64,000 nucleotides of DNA from Tillus elongatus (GCA_964006375.1 OZ023267.1:13307846-13371845), one strand, 5' to 3'; counted from the first letter of the stretch, positions 1 to 11,745 are shown. Notes: a model not told the origin generated them from the sequence alone. Translations and numbers: made by a program.

Positions 1-418
1 AAGCTGTCACTGCTGAAGACGGTGTCGTAATGTGTCTCGGTGATGTTACCGCTCGACCTGGACAATCGGTTGTCGTGTGTCGCAAGGCCGACAGTCTTTG
101 GCATTAATGAAGCGTTATTTGTGGGAAAACTGTTATTGCGTAGGTTATTCCCAATCCTCTTAGGCAAAAGTATTAGAGGGGACATTTTGTTTTTGATAAG
201 TTGTAAACCACAAGATTTGTTACTGTCAGTAGAAGAAGTGTTACCTATGTCGTTTGCGGGTATGCTCAGCACCGGCCTCGTCTTGTCCAGGTTAGGAGCT
301 GATTTCGACCAGATGGCACTTCGGTTCGATGCCGGACGCAGCATTGTTATCTGACTTCTCTCGCGCTGATGGCAAGTGCTGGGACCCCAGGTTTTTCCCT
401 TCACACCGTCCGCTGGTA
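1..418 (-). CDS. slpr: MLK/slipper, tail exon, partial at window edge
   Basis: The reading frame enters at acceptor GTATTTCAG (just above 418) and stays open for about 138 codons to position 1, so the exon is cut by the window. It begins PADGVKGKTWGPSTCHQRER, matching the KTWGPST segment that follows the CRIB region in insect and vertebrate MLKs, and later has WSKSAPNLDKTRP, equivalent to the SSSAPNL motif of MLKs. The rest is low-complexity, Ser/Asn-rich tail. The 104-codon plus-strand frame at 40-354 is its shadow. Confidence 0.88.
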
Positions 419-1070
419 CTGAAATACAACACAAACTATTCTGCCCAAATGATCCACTAAACGGTTTTCATCTCTCTTTACTTCCAATAATACCTTCTAA
501 ATGAACAAATGGAGGCAGAATATGGTGATAATGACGCGATAAAGGAGGATGACTCTATAAACTTGAAGCGGCCCCGCGTTGGGCGCCATTTCCGATGCAT
601 TTACTTAACATACAAAATAAGAACTCGAGTTTTAACGTCAATTTTTACAATCAATTAATTTTTTAACAAATAAACAAAATGTAATTAATAAAAAACTACA
701 TAATTATAAAATTTGTAATCCAAAATCAAAGCAAAAAAATATTAAACGAATCTAAATAAAACAGACGGCACTATTGTGTGTTTGTGATAAATTGCTTCAT
801 GCTAATGAAAACCATGCTAAAAAGAGATGAACACTTAAAACTGAAAATTTTGTGCTGCTTACTGCCAGACTAACTTTTTACCAAGTTGATTTACTTAGAA
901 AAAGAAAGTTTTCACGCAAGTTTCTTTGAGGCTATTCATAGAATGTAAACACGTTCTCGATAAAGCCTTCTTGTACTAAATAGAGCAACCAACAAAATAC
1001 TAACTCAAGAAAGTTGACAAAAAGCAGACCAATATTTTCTATTATGATTTATTACCATAAAAATACTTAC
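419..1070 (-). other. slpr intron, no element recognised
   Basis: AT-rich intron between the tail and CRIB exons. I see splice sites at both edges and no repeat shared with the rest of the window. The short introns 1257-1310 and 1483-1692 are likewise free of recognisable elements. Confidence 0.7.
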
Positions 1071-1256
1071 GTGCAATAGCGCGGAGGCGAGGTATCGCCG
1101 GAGAACCTGGAGGACTATGAGGTGATATCACACCACCCAGTGCTTGCCTATCTAACGTGTGCTGTACAGTTATCGTGTGTCTAAAATCCGATGGAAAACT
1201 TATGTTGGTTCCTGGTTCCTTCTTCAACAGTCTTAAACGCGACCTCTTAAATTTAC
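1071..1256 (-). CDS. slpr: MLK/slipper, CRIB-motif exon
   Basis: After the basic [14 protein letters not shown] stretch the exon encodes [14 protein letters not shown], which fits the Cdc42/Rac-binding (CRIB) consensus I-S-x-P-x-x-F-x-H-x-x-x-V. A Ser/Pro segment follows, [18 protein letters not shown]; MLKs have a very similar PPASPTIIPRLRAI. GTP-bound Cdc42/Rac docking here relieves kinase autoinhibition in the family. Acceptor CACTTGCAG, donor GTAAGT; starts in phase 2 and ends with one base of a Leu codon. Confidence 0.92.
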
Positions 1257-1310
1257 CTGCAAGTGAAAATTTGTAATCAATCCATTATAAACATCAAATT
1301 ATTTTGGTAC

Positions 1311-1482
1311 CTTTTCGTTTATTCGGCGTTGGAGTCTGCTGTTTGATCATGAAATCCAGTTCCCTTTCGAGGAGATAAATTTCCCTGGCGTGCAGTTCTT
1401 GTTCTTTCTGCCTTAACTGTTCTTCATGCATTCTTTGTTGCAACTGGGCCCTGTTGAGATCTTCCTCTCTACATCGCAATTC
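1311..1482 (-). CDS. slpr: MLK/slipper, leucine-zipper coiled-coil exon
   Basis: Encodes a charged heptad-rich helix running from ELRCREEDLNRAQLQQR through QEL and LLERELDFMIKQQ, then a basic NKRK segment. In MLKs this coiled coil makes the homodimer needed for autophosphorylation. Acceptor AATTTCAG and donor GTACCA are present. The exon starts on a codon boundary and ends with one base (G) of a Gly codon completed by the next exon, giving [13 protein letters not shown], a basic stretch that is conserved in animal MLKs. Confidence 0.92.
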
Positions 1483-1692
1483 CTGAAATTCATCATTATT
1501 CACTTATTCGTTTTAAAAAACTATTTAACTAGAAGACATGCGCTATTTACCTCTTCAAACGCTTTGAATGCCTAGTGAGTAAGCACAAACAAAGAAATCA
1601 GTATTATCCATTAAGAACATCATGTTTTAAGCAAAGCAAAGACAAAAAATGATTAAAAGTATGGAATATGTATTAATACAGTTGAGCATTAC

Positions 1693-1868
1693 CTTCTCTT
1701 TTCTGCGAAGATCCAAGAGGACTTCTTCGATCTCCTGTTTCCAGTCTTTTTGCATTATGTGAAAGCTTTCGTGTGGCGTCTGCGTGAAAGACGAATGGAC
1801 GATATCGTCTAATGCCTCTAAAATCTGTTCGAATGAGGGTCTTTGGTGAGGATCTGATTCCCAGCATT
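1693..1868 (-). CDS. slpr: MLK/slipper, exon with end of kinase domain
   Basis: Continues the kinase C-lobe with CWESDPHQRPSFEQIL (the invariant Arg of subdomain XI is in HQRPSF), then a linker with WKQEIEEVLLDLRRKEK, which in MLKs leads into the leucine-zipper region. Acceptor TTCAACAG and donor GTAATG flank it. The length (176 bp) keeps frame with both neighbours: the first two bases complete the Gln codon split from the exon ending at 6523, and the exon ends on a complete codon. The 4.65 kb intron separating it from the previous exon is filled by transposon remnants. Confidence 0.93.
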
Positions 1869-2081
1869 CTGTTGAATAATAGATCACAAAACGTAAGAAG
1901 TTATGATTTGAAACAAAAAGAGGCTGCATGCAAATATAGCTGCAGAAGATACGGTTATTTTCCGTTATACAAAAATTTCCAAGAAAGAGCAGACAATATC
2001 AACTTTTTTTTTAATTCCAACTTATCCTTTAGTCTCTTCAAGATCTGTGGTAAATCGCAATTGGGGCGGGGGGTCCCAATC

Positions 2082-4676
2082 TACAGTGTGTCCCAAACTG
2101 GATAGGAATGTATTGCTATCTCCGTTATTATTAGAGATATGGAGACGGTTAAATTAGCAATGTTTTGTAGAATTTCATTCTCGTTCCAAATATGACTTGT
2201 ATTTTCTTCCCCTGCCTCTTTTCGTTTTCGAGTTATTTTGAAGAAACCAACATTTGTAGATTTCTTTTTTCTTCAATATCTAAGTAGGCGTTGATCTGAC
2301 ATGTCTAAGACTTGCACATATCAGGACAGTTTTTACACAATTATATTTTTGTGCTATTCTCAACTTTGGGATTGTCATTTGTTTTTGAGCTACAGGTATC
2401 AACGTTTTTTATTATGACGGCCATATTGGATTTTTTGCACATGTGATAGCCTGTGAAAAGAGCTTTCCAATGATGTACAACATGCTTGAGAAATCTTATA
2501 ATTGAACAGACAATTTTGAGAAAAACTGTTTTCAGGATAGTAGGCTATGAAGTCCAATACCAGAAAACAAATGACAAATGGAGCAGGGGCGGCGTGCACG
2601 CGCACTGCCGCCTGCAGTGGAAAAATAACATTTTTGCTATGCTATATTTTGATAAATTTTTATTTACTTTTTTACCTCCTGCATTCAACAAACAAAATTA
2701 GTATATCGAAGATCGAGGATCGCAGAGTCGGCAGCCATTAATACAGAATCAGAAGAAGTATAGTGTTAATGGTTGCAGACGTTATATACATTCAAATACA
2801 TGAGTCGCGCGGCGGTGTGTATTTTTTGGCGCTCCAAGGAAATGCGATACTTCAATGCGAAATGATCGACTATCTTCGTCAAAAACGACCGAATAAGAAA
2901 TCTGGTTGTGCGCTTTAAAATTCCACACTTGCACACGATTGTTAAAATTTGGGTACAAAAATTATTTGACGATCCTAGCATTGTGAGCTGGACAACAGTC
3001 TTGTTGGTACCAAATCTCGTCCAAATTATCATGAACTTTTCTAATTGTTGGTAAGATATCATTTCTCCATAAATTAAGATCTTTCCCCAGTTAAATTATT
3101 TTCAAAAAAGAACGGACCAACAATGAAGTTACCTGATTTTTTTTTAATTAACTGTCTAATCTACAAATAAAAATAACAGTTTTTTACCTAATAAGCCAAA
3201 CAGTAATACCAAATCTGTCTTGCAATCGTCTTTCTTCCTTTAGATGGGGATTTTCATTTGCCCAATAATTCCTATTATGGCGATTATACACGTAAATCTG
3301 GATTCATCAGTCCATATTATTTTCAAATGACAATTTTCATTTTGCTGACATTGTCCTGGATACAATCTGCAGAATTGAAGTTGCTTAGGGTAATCGTTAA
3401 CATTTAAGCCTTGTACGATTGTAGATTTGTATGGATGGTAATGACTTTGCTTTAATACACGGTGTATTATACTTTTTGGAACGTCAATTTGTTGACCATA
3501 AAACCGAACAGTTTGCGGAGGGTTTTCATTTGAAACTTGTAAGACGGCCTAATGTCTTTCTTCATTTTTAGGCATTGGTAGCTTCTTTGCGTGGAAGCTA
3601 CCGTCGTTCAATAGATTGGTCACTACCTGCGAAATATTTTGGTGTTTGGTTGTCGTCTTTCTGGGTAGTTGTTTTGATATGAATTTGCCGCTGCCTCAGT
3701 ATTTCGGTTAGAACGAATATAACATGTCAAAATATTCTTCATTACTGAACATATTGTTGAATAATAATTAAAATAAACAGGAAACAAACTATTTAGTACA
3801 AAATTTTAAACAACGTGTTAAATACACTTTAAATTGTTCAGATAATTAAGAATGACAGTATTCTTAATTGTCGCGATAGTGTTATATCCATAGCAACCTT
3901 TCTTCTGTTGTTTTTCAGTTGACTCGCGTTTAAAAATCAAACAATTTTCAAAAGCGTCTTCCTAAATCATTAATCTGCTTTTTATTGAGTTCTGTTAGTA
4001 AATTTAGTTATTTACTAGGTTTACCTATTTAATTAAATTATAACAATTTTTTAGGATAATGTTGTAATGTAATGTGCTCAAAGTTCCTTTTTTTTATCGT
4101 TACTCATTACGGAAAATTATGTTAAAAGTAGAAGTCTATTGTTAGACTCCATGGCCTACTGCTTTTTAAACACTTTTTTTGTCATTTGTTTTCTGGTATT
4201 GGATTTCATAGTCTACTATTCTCAAAACGGTTTTTCTCAAAATTGTCAGTGCAATTACAAGATTTCTCAAGCATGTTGTACATCATTGGAAAGCTCTTTT
4301 CACAGGCTATCACATGTGCAAAAAATCCAATATGGCTGTCATAATAAAAACAAACGTTGATACCTGTAGCTCAAAAACAAATGACAATCCAAAGTTGAGA
4401 ATAGCACAAGAATATTACTCTGTAAAAAGTGTTCTGATAATGTGCAAGTCTTAGACATGTCAGATCAACGCCTACTTAGATATTGAAGAAAAAAGAAATC
4501 GACAAATTTTGGTTTCTTCAAAATAACTCGAAAACGAAAAGAGGCAGGGAAAAATAAATAAAATATTTGGAATGAGCATGAAATTCTACAAAACATTGCT
4601 AATTTAACCGTCTCCCTGTCTCTAACAATAACGGAGATAGCAATACATTCCCATCCAGTTTGGGACACACTGTGTA
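2082..4676 (-). mobile_element. Tc1/mariner element with about 495-bp inverted repeats, in slpr intron
   Basis: The blocks 2084-2579 and 4178-4672 are near-identical inverted copies, starting at the outside with CAGTGTGTCCCAAACTGGA next to TA. Between them, on the minus strand and broken by frameshifts, lies a transposase remnant: SIIHRVLKQSHYHPYK (about 3480-3440), then WTDESRF, RHNRNYWANENPHLKEER and YQQDCCPAHNARIV (about 3010). These are the DDE/D-core motifs of Tc1/mariner transposases. The third catalytic region is not recognisable. Length about 2.6 kb. Inactive, intronic. Confidence 0.8.
2810..3745 (-). pseudogene. Degenerate Tc1/mariner transposase inside the long-TIR element
   Basis: The frame is interrupted several times, for example one base shift between WTDESRF and VYNRHNRNYW. 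Catalytic Asp 1 (in TDES) and Asp 2 (in QQDCCPAHN) can still be read; the region after FNNRVQVWNFK has decayed. A helix-turn-helix part precedes them at higher coordinates. Confidence 0.7.
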
Positions 4677-5380
4677 CCCTAGTCAATATATGGATGTTCA
4701 ATCAATCAATTTAGGAATTTTGCCGCAAAAAAGTTCAAATTATGTTTGTTATTAAATTCGTTGAAAATATATTTAGTCACATCATGAAAGAGAAACTAAA
4801 GGAAAGTAATTCGAATATCAAAAACTGCTGCAACTGTTCTTAAAACCCAAAAAAGCAGGAACTAAAGTACAATTACAATTAATTTATTAACAACTTGTTC
4901 GACTATTTAAGAAAATATATTGTTTTATCTCAAAAAATGTGAAACTGCTGATAATGAAATTTTGAATGACATAATACAGAATCGGTTTTCCTAATACATG
5001 TATGTTTTACTTGCGGCGACAAAAGACTACCGTTTTCACGTATGAAGAGATGGTCAGTGACCAAGGCGGAACGTGGTACCGCTTACGCGAATACAAAGTT
5101 GTAATAACATGTCCATAACTTCGTATATAAATCCGCGGCTATTACATAAATACTCGCCGGATAAAGTACCTAGAATCGCCTTGCATTTTGATGATGTTAA
5201 ATGCCGACAGGCGGCTTTTCATACTACGGGGGTGAATCCTTATGCCTCGCCTCTGTTATAGCTACTGGGGTGATTTGACATTCCTGTCATAGTATGTATA
5301 TATCTAAGTGTCACATAGTAATCAAGCTGCACGTGATTAGGTGAAGTGTTTAAAAATAGATAAAGAGATGAGGAGAGTGG

Positions 5381-6440
5381 TGATTAAGTACCTAAAACAA
5401 AAAGTTTGAGCCCAGCTCAAATTCACAAAGATTTGGTGGAAACTACCGTATCTTATGATGTACTCAAACCAAATTCAGTCAACACGACGGTGGACCTCCT
5501 GTAACAGTCACTACTCAAGAAAATATTGAAAAAGTTCATGATCTTCCGCTGCATGATCGACGCATTAGGACCAGGCAGACATCATAATCAAGAGGCTTGA
5601 TATAAAAACTGTTTGCAAGATGGATTCCACGAATATGAACAAACAACCAAAAGAGATTCCGTGTTCTGATTTATCAGCGGTTATTAGATAGGTGGAGTAG
5701 ACCATATTTTATTGACCGTTTTGTAACTGTTGATGGATCTGGAGTTTTTCTAAGACCAAATAGCAGAGAATGGAATGGAGACACAGTGGGTACCCCGCCG
5801 CTTTGCAAGTTTAGTGTTCAATCCTCTGCGGTATTCACAAGCAACGAAAAGAGATACCATGCTCTGATTTGTCAGCAGTTATTAGATATGTACAGAATAG
5901 ACGAGATTTTATTGACCGTTTTATAACTGTTGATGGATCTGGAGTATATCACTGTGATCCTGAGACCAAATGCCAGAGAATGTAATGGAGACACAGTGGG
6001 TTCCCCGCCGCTTTGAAAGTTTAGTGTTCAGTCCACTGCTGAATTAATAAGCAACGAAAAGTGATACCATGTTCTGATTTGTCAGCGGTTATTAGATAGG
6101 TACAGAGTGGACGAGATTTTATTGACCGTTTTATAACTGTTGATGGATCATGAGTTTATCACTGTGATCCTGAGACCAAATGCCAGAGAATGTAATGGAG
6201 ACACAGTGGGTTCCCCGCCGCTTTGAAAGTTTAGTGTTCAGTCCTCTACTGAATTAATAACAAGCAACGAAAAGAGATACCATGTTCTGATTTGTCAGCG
6301 GTTATTAGATAGGTACAGAGCGGACGACATTTTATTGACCGTTTTATAACTGTTGATGGATCTGGAGTTTATCACCGTGATCTTGAGCCCAAATTCCAGA
6401 GAAAGGAATGAAGACACAGTGGATACCCTGCCGCTAATAG
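5381..6440 (+). pseudogene. Mariner transposase remnant, partly amplified as a tandem array
   Basis: The first part reads like a mariner N-terminus (KQKGLSPAQIHKDLVETTVSYDV, frame-broken, then a stretch matching ARWIPRI plus QKRFRVLIYQRLLDRW), followed by FVTVDGSGV in place of the usual VTVDETWV, and then DPETKCQRM and WRHSG in later units. From about 5640 the same 205-213 bp segment recurs head to tail. All units carry stops. The array sits in the slpr intron just downstream of the kinase exon. Confidence 0.75.
5636..6440 (+). repeat. Tandem repeat, about 210-bp unit, roughly four copies
   Basis: Units start at GCAACGAAAAGTGATACC-like sites: about 5636 (divergent), 5841, 6051 and 6264; the last is cut near 6440. 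Each carries TTATAACTGTTGATGGATC and GGAGACACAGTGGGTTCC. The unit corresponds to the middle of a mariner transposase gene. Confidence 0.85.
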
Positions 6441-6478
6441 TTGATGGAAAGTTAAAAATTAATAAACAAAATGGTCTA

Positions 6479-6877
<399 letters not shown>

Positions 6878-6951
6878 TCACCTTCATTATTTTTGTCATA
6901 TATCGTAATATAACCTTTAAAGTATTATTCACATTTTTTTAAATTATTTTT

Positions 6952-7520
6952 ATTTTTTTATTTCAACAACACACCACGAAGGCTCACAGCCTAAATACTA
7001 TCGTACCGTGGGTGTCGACAAGGAGGCAAGAGGCAACTTGTTAATTCTGGACTTGAAGGTTTGGGGGTTCGGAGGGAGAAGGAAAAACATGTGCCGACAA
7101 GTAATGGAGTCCAGGATAGCGAGTGTAGAAGCGGCAGCGGCACGCCAGATGTAGGAGCAGTATTCGAGGTTTGGCCTTATTTGTGAAGTCTATAAGGTAT
7201 AGAGATTAGCTGCGCATTGTTTGAAAACAATTGCTGGGATTTCGTCAAGGCCAGAGGCTTTCCTGGTATTGAGAGAAGAGAGCATCTTTCGTACCTTTTT
7301 AGTTTTCAAAATGATATCCGTCATTTTATGCGCGACATTGGGCACTGTTGGTCCAGAACATTTGGAGGTGGGTTGAGAGTAGAATTGCCGGCGAACAACG
7401 AGACAAAAAGTTCAGCCCAGGGCGGTAGAAATAATTTCGCCCCCTGAAACAATAAGTGGGAACGTTCTCTTGCAGAAATTATTCCCAATAGATTTAGCAA
7501 GAGTCCAGAAGGGTTTGCTA
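6952..7520 (-). mobile_element. Jockey/CR1-like non-LTR copy J1, internally deleted
   Basis: The 3' end is at low coordinates: a T-rich run, then TTTCAACAACACACCACG and the tail shared with the other J copies. Two internal deletions join the C-terminal end of the reverse-transcriptase ORF to upstream segments (after GTGCCGACAAG and after AGATTAGCT). It ends at 7520 inside the segment that in J2 and J5 reads into RT. No open frame remains. Confidence 0.85.
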
Positions 7521-7855
<335 letters not shown>

Positions 7856-8013
7856 CTAAATATAATAATAAAAAATGTATGAATCTCCCACCACCTCCCA
7901 TATCCACTCATTTGATAGACAGCTTTGTAAAAAATATATAAATACAGACAAAAGCGAGCCCTAGAGATCTAGAGATAAGGAAACAATACAGCTATTTCCG
8001 ACAAACGAAAATA

Positions 8014-8295
8014 TCAGCAAGGGATCACTAAGCTGTCAACTGGTGTAATAAAGGGAAGTTCAATAACCTCTTCCGGCATTTGAGGATGTAATACACAAAG
8101 GTTGCGTCTGCAACCTAAAAATTCCACTCTCGTTTTCTGCCATTTACCTAAAAGCTTATATAAATACGCGTAGAAGTAGAAATCAATTAGAATATTCTCA
8201 TCCTCTGATGACGCTAGCTTGGTCAGCGGAACGATCGTTAGGTCTTTTAAAGTGTTGTTGATTTGGGTTCTCCAAGTGTGCTTGTCTGTGCTCAT
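8014..8295 (-). CDS. Hypothetical small ORF, unrecognised
   Basis: A 93-codon frame from the ATG at 8295 (it can be extended four codons to a non-ATG start). It reads STDKHTWRTQINNTLKDL, then SSEDENILIDFYFYAYLYKL, and ends LPFITPVDSLVIPC. It is not low-complexity, and no other copy occurs in the window. I do not recognise a family. It could be a piece of a host gene, a retroposed fragment or part of an unidentified element; I see no promoter or poly-A evidence. Region 7854-8380 is otherwise without recognised content. Confidence 0.3.
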   Translation of the reverse strand: MSTDKHTWRTQINNTLKDLTIVPLTKLASSEDENILIDFYFYAYLYKLLGKWQKTRVEFLGCRRNLCVLHPQMPEEVIELPFITPVDSLVIPC

Positions 8296-8565
8296 CACTG
8301 GTTCCAATCTTTACTTAGTGGCCCATATAAGCTGTTGGTGATAGGTACCTACAATTTTTTTTTCGAACATCCCTTATATTATTGCATTTTTCATCGAAAT
8401 ATGATGCATGTTTGTAAGAAAAAAAATCTAGACGCAGCAAGTGCGTTTTGGTTAAATGCTTTAAATTTTAATAACTCAATTTGTAATTAACCTAATGCAC
8501 TAATTAGTCAGTGTTTCGTTAAAAAAAAAACTAAAAAACAAAACCAAACGTTCAAAAATGTTTAT

Positions 8566-9644
8566 TCAGTTAAGTAAGTGTTCAAACTGTTGACCACCAG
8601 CTTCCATACAAAAGTACAAATTTTGTTGAAAACGAGCTCTGACATTCTGGAGCATTTGTGAAGTTATTAGACCGCATTCTTCAACAATGCGTCGTGGTAA
8701 TTCTTCCAGAGACTCCGATTCTGTTGCGAAAATTCTACTCTTTAAATGGCCCCATAGAAAGAAGTCTAAAGGAGTTAAATCCGGTGATCTAGGAGGCCAC
8801 TCAATAGCACCTCTACGCCCAATCCATGGCTCTGGAAACTCTCTGTTCAAAAACTCCCTAACACGTTGTGAAAAATGCGGAGGAGCTCCATCTTGTTGAA
8901 ACACCAATTGATTTTCTTGATAGCGATCATCATTTTCAACAATGTCAATTAGTAGAGGGTAAACGATATCTTCTAGTAACTCCAAATACGTTTCGCCACT
9001 CAAATTGCCATCAAGAAAAATTGGTCCGATTAAACGGTCTCCAAAAATGCCAGTCCAGACGTTCAATTTCTGTGGAGTTTGAGTGTGGACATCGTGAAAT
9101 TTTTTTGGATTATTATCTGCCCAATAACGACAATTATGACGATTGACTGTTGAGTTTAATAAAAACGTACACTCGTCTGAAAAACAGATATTGAACAGAA
9201 AGTTCCCGTTATCAGCTATTCGTGCAGTCATAACTTACAAAACTCCAGCCGCCGATCAAAATCATCTTCATTCAGTTGTTGTACAAGAGGAATTTTATAC
9301 GGGTGAAATTTATTATGCTTCAATATACGCTGAATATTTCTTCTTTTGATGTTTGAAACAGTGGTCAATTTTCTCGTGCTCAAAGTTGGGTCTGCAGCAA
9401 TTTGTCCTAAAACTTCAATCTCAGTAGTCTCATTTCTAACCGGAAATTCACGTTCAGGATCCCGTTTTTTGTTGGCTACTGAACCACTTTGCCGAAACTT
9501 TGCAACTAACTCCAAAATGTATTTTCTGTTAACATGTCTGTTCGGATGTCGTTCATTAAACAAATTTGCGGTACGGTTGGCACAGTCATCGTTTTTGAAA
9601 AAAAGAGTAATTATTTCAACTCTTTCTTCTACAGAATAATCCAT
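8566..9644 (-). pseudogene. Tc1/mariner transposase of M1, one frameshift
   Basis: Starts MDYSVEERVEIITLFF at 9644. An N-terminal helix-turn-helix part contains FNERHPNRHVNRKYI and STRKLTTVSNIKRRNIQ. The DDD catalytic core shows FSDECTF, VFQQDGAPPHFSQRV and PPRSPDLTPLDFFLWG, with 36 residues between Asp 2 and Asp 3 by my count. Stop at 8566 after GGQQFEHLLN. About 355 codons in two blocks: comparison with the sister copy shows a single-base deletion near 9230, after RRLEFC. All three catalytic residues are intact. The missing 3' TIR means the copy should not move even if expressed. Confidence 0.85.
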
Positions 9645-9714
9645 TGTAAAATTAATTTTCGGTTGTACTATCAAGTATCAAACTGACCGATAAACTGAAA
9701 TAATAAACCGCATT

Positions 9715-9812
9715 TCTCTCATTCAGATAAGAAATGTTCTGATAGTCAATTTTTGTTAACAAACCAACAAAACATTGACTATCAGCACATTTCTTATCGG
9801 AATGAGTGAAAT
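9715..9812. repeat. Inner palindrome of the M1 5' region
   Basis: CAGATAAGAAATGTTCTGATAGTCAATTTTTG and, inverted, CAAAACATTGACTATCAGCACATTTC form a hairpin of about 35-bp arms between TIR and ORF. The sister copy has the same structure at about 18788-18862. Possibly an extra transposase-binding site; function not known. Confidence 0.7.
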
Positions 9813-10226
9813 ACGTTTTTGAACCTTCAACTGTGAATAATTTTTAAACGAGTTGATAAAACTTCCAAAAAAATTAGTGTGCTGAATTCAGAAAAGAAAG
9901 AGCTTTCAAATGATGTAACACTCGACCCATGTTCCATATTTAAAATATAAGGGTTGTTATCACCACCCTTAAGGGGTTGATGTGACAAAGTTGAGTTTTA
10001 TGTCAAAACATGTCCCCCTCAATATTAAAATTGACGTGTTTCAGCGTTACTTAAAAAAATTTATCTGGACGCAAATCGGTCTGTTTCGTTTTCAATGCGC
10101 CACCCTATATACGCTTTACCAGTAACCAAATTGATGCCTGCTTGCATTAAAGAGACATATTGCTGTTAAAAACATTTTTATGGAAATTCACTTCCATAAC
10201 GCACTTGCTGCGTCCAGACTTTTTTA

Positions 10227-10916
10227 AATATTACAGCAGCTCATTACATTGAAAAGGTTAGCAACTCCTAACTTATAACTACATACCTAATTTTATGGAG
10301 CTACCCCCGTAACAACTAACTAATGGATGCATCGGAATTTCGGAATGTTTGGGAGCTCAAACCTCCGCGGGTTCAATAAACGCAGAGGGGCTGGCGGGTG
10401 GATCCAGGCTTGTTGTGTAAAGTTGTTTACTTTATAGATAGGACAGCAGAAGCGGTGAAGAGGTCTTCGGCAAATATACCGATACAAGCATGAAACAGAA
10501 AACAGGGCATTCGGGCACTATCTATCCTGCAGCTAAATAAACAGGAAGGGTATGTACGACGGTAGGGTAGCTCTGTTGTCCTGATACACAAGCCGTGAAT
10601 GCAGATGGCAAGTTGCCAGAGGGATTATAAATATTCTATGCTACAACCCTTGTTTGCGGTCGACCATATTCCCTTTAGCAATAAGGGCGCTATCGGGGTG
10701 TTTCTATTTCACCTTCACTGCTGTTATAGTTGCTACGGCATCCACTGCTTTATATACGTAAATTACGTAGTCAGGCAGCGGTATGTACAACAGTAGATAA
10801 AGGTCATAAAAGCAAATCAGCTGTTACAAGCGTTATCAATTACTTCATGTTAAAGACGTTGCGCAAATTCAGCCTCGGCCAAACTCACCCAGGTTACTTT
10901 CTAGCTCTTTATTTAT
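10227..10916. other. No recognised gene
   Basis: Mixed-composition sequence; the frame at 10599-10796 has many Cys/His/Tyr residues but resembles nothing I know. 11043-11366 is likewise unassigned. Confidence 0.5.
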
Positions 10917-11042
10917 TTTTAGTGAATTCTCGTAGAAAAAAATCACTAATGAGTCGCGACTTTCGAATATTGAAAAAATGCCTTCAAATGAACGTGAACT
11001 AGGACTCTTAGACTCATTGTCGGAGTGAGTTTTAATTTTCAT
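10917..11042 (+). repeat. Dispersed repeat 'A' copy
   Basis: Begins with an imperfect hairpin, AGTGAATTCTCGTAG and AAAAATCACTAATGAG, and continues TTCAAATGAACGTGAACTAGG. The same module recurs at 23729, 39462 (minus), 40425, 45560, 48627, 50328 and, degenerate, at 17936 and 63395. Confidence 0.7.
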
Positions 11043-11449
11043 AAACACGGTGGCCACTTTTAACTGGCACACTATTGGGATCTCCCAAACCATGCGAGAT
11101 ACAGAGTTGGTTAAATTACAAAAAAAAGTGCACCATTTTATGGATATTTATTATCTGAAAACGAATTCTGCATATCTTTTACAGTTACTGAAATACCCTG
11201 AAAAAACTGAAAACTTGTATTTTCTTACTTCTTTAATGTCTAATATTTTACTATACCGAATGTCACTAAAATTGGTGAGTTTCCGTAACTCGTTACGGAC
11301 TATCAAACGGCGGGCTTAGACTTTATCCAGGCCTACTAGATTTTGAGTTTCCATGGCCAAATTATGTTTGTTTTTTAAATTTCAACACACCACGAGAGGG
11401 CTCACAGTCTAAATACTATCGTACCGTGGGTGTCGACAAGGACGAAAGA

Positions 11450-11745
11450 GTCAACTTGTTAATTCTGGACTTGAAGGTTTGGAGGTTCGGAGGAGAAGGA
11501 AAAAGATGTGCCGGTATGGAGTTCCACAACTTGGAAGTTCCACCTGCTGCCCCCAACAGATCTACCAGGTGAACAGAGCGAATGCACCATTTTACTGTGC
11601 AAGTCACCAGACATATAACATCTTGTTATGCCCGCTCTTTTGTCCCGAGGACTTCCAAGTTGTGGAACTCCTTGCCGGCACATGTTTTTCCTTCTCCTCC
11701 GAACCTCCAAACCTTCAAGTCCAGAATTAACAAGTTGACTCTTTC
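11450..11745. repeat. Fold-back inverted duplication in J2 tail
   Basis: 11450-11546 (AACTTGTTAATTCTGGACTTG ... CCACAACTTGGAAGT) is repeated inverted at 11643-11740, with a loop of element sequence in antisense orientation. It gives matching ORFs on both strands (each beginning MEVRRRRK). Confidence 0.85.

Larger units (their letters stand above)
8493..10105 (-). mobile_element. Tc1/mariner element M1 with one long TIR kept
   Basis: Same family as the element at 18479-20368. The 5' terminus is at 10105 (GGGTGGCGCATTG read on the minus strand, next to TA) with about 330 bp of TIR. The opposite TIR is absent: similarity stops at AATGCACTAATTAGTCA near 8493, the inner TIR border of the sister copy. 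It sits inside repeat B. Confidence 0.85.
8419..10226. mobile_element. TIR-bounded repeat 'B', interrupted by a Tc1/mariner element
   Basis: The left end, about 8419-8492, has AAAATCTAGACGCAGCAAGTGCG and TAATAACTCAATTTGT; the right end, about 10108-10226, has GAAATTCACTTCCATAACGC followed by ACTTGCTGCGTCCAGAC. Both halves align in order to the uninterrupted copy at 50381-50702, so the Tc1/mariner sequence 8493-10105 was inserted into a B copy. Part of the B interior is missing at the left junction. Confidence 0.75.

Noticed and set aside
5636..6440. CRISPR-like array
   Set aside because: Units of about 210 bp are contiguous transposase-derived tandem copies without spacers, in an insect intron.
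8687..9639. Plus-strand frames over M1 (also 19423-19734 minus over M2)
   Set aside because: Antisense to the transposase, which carries the catalytic motifs.
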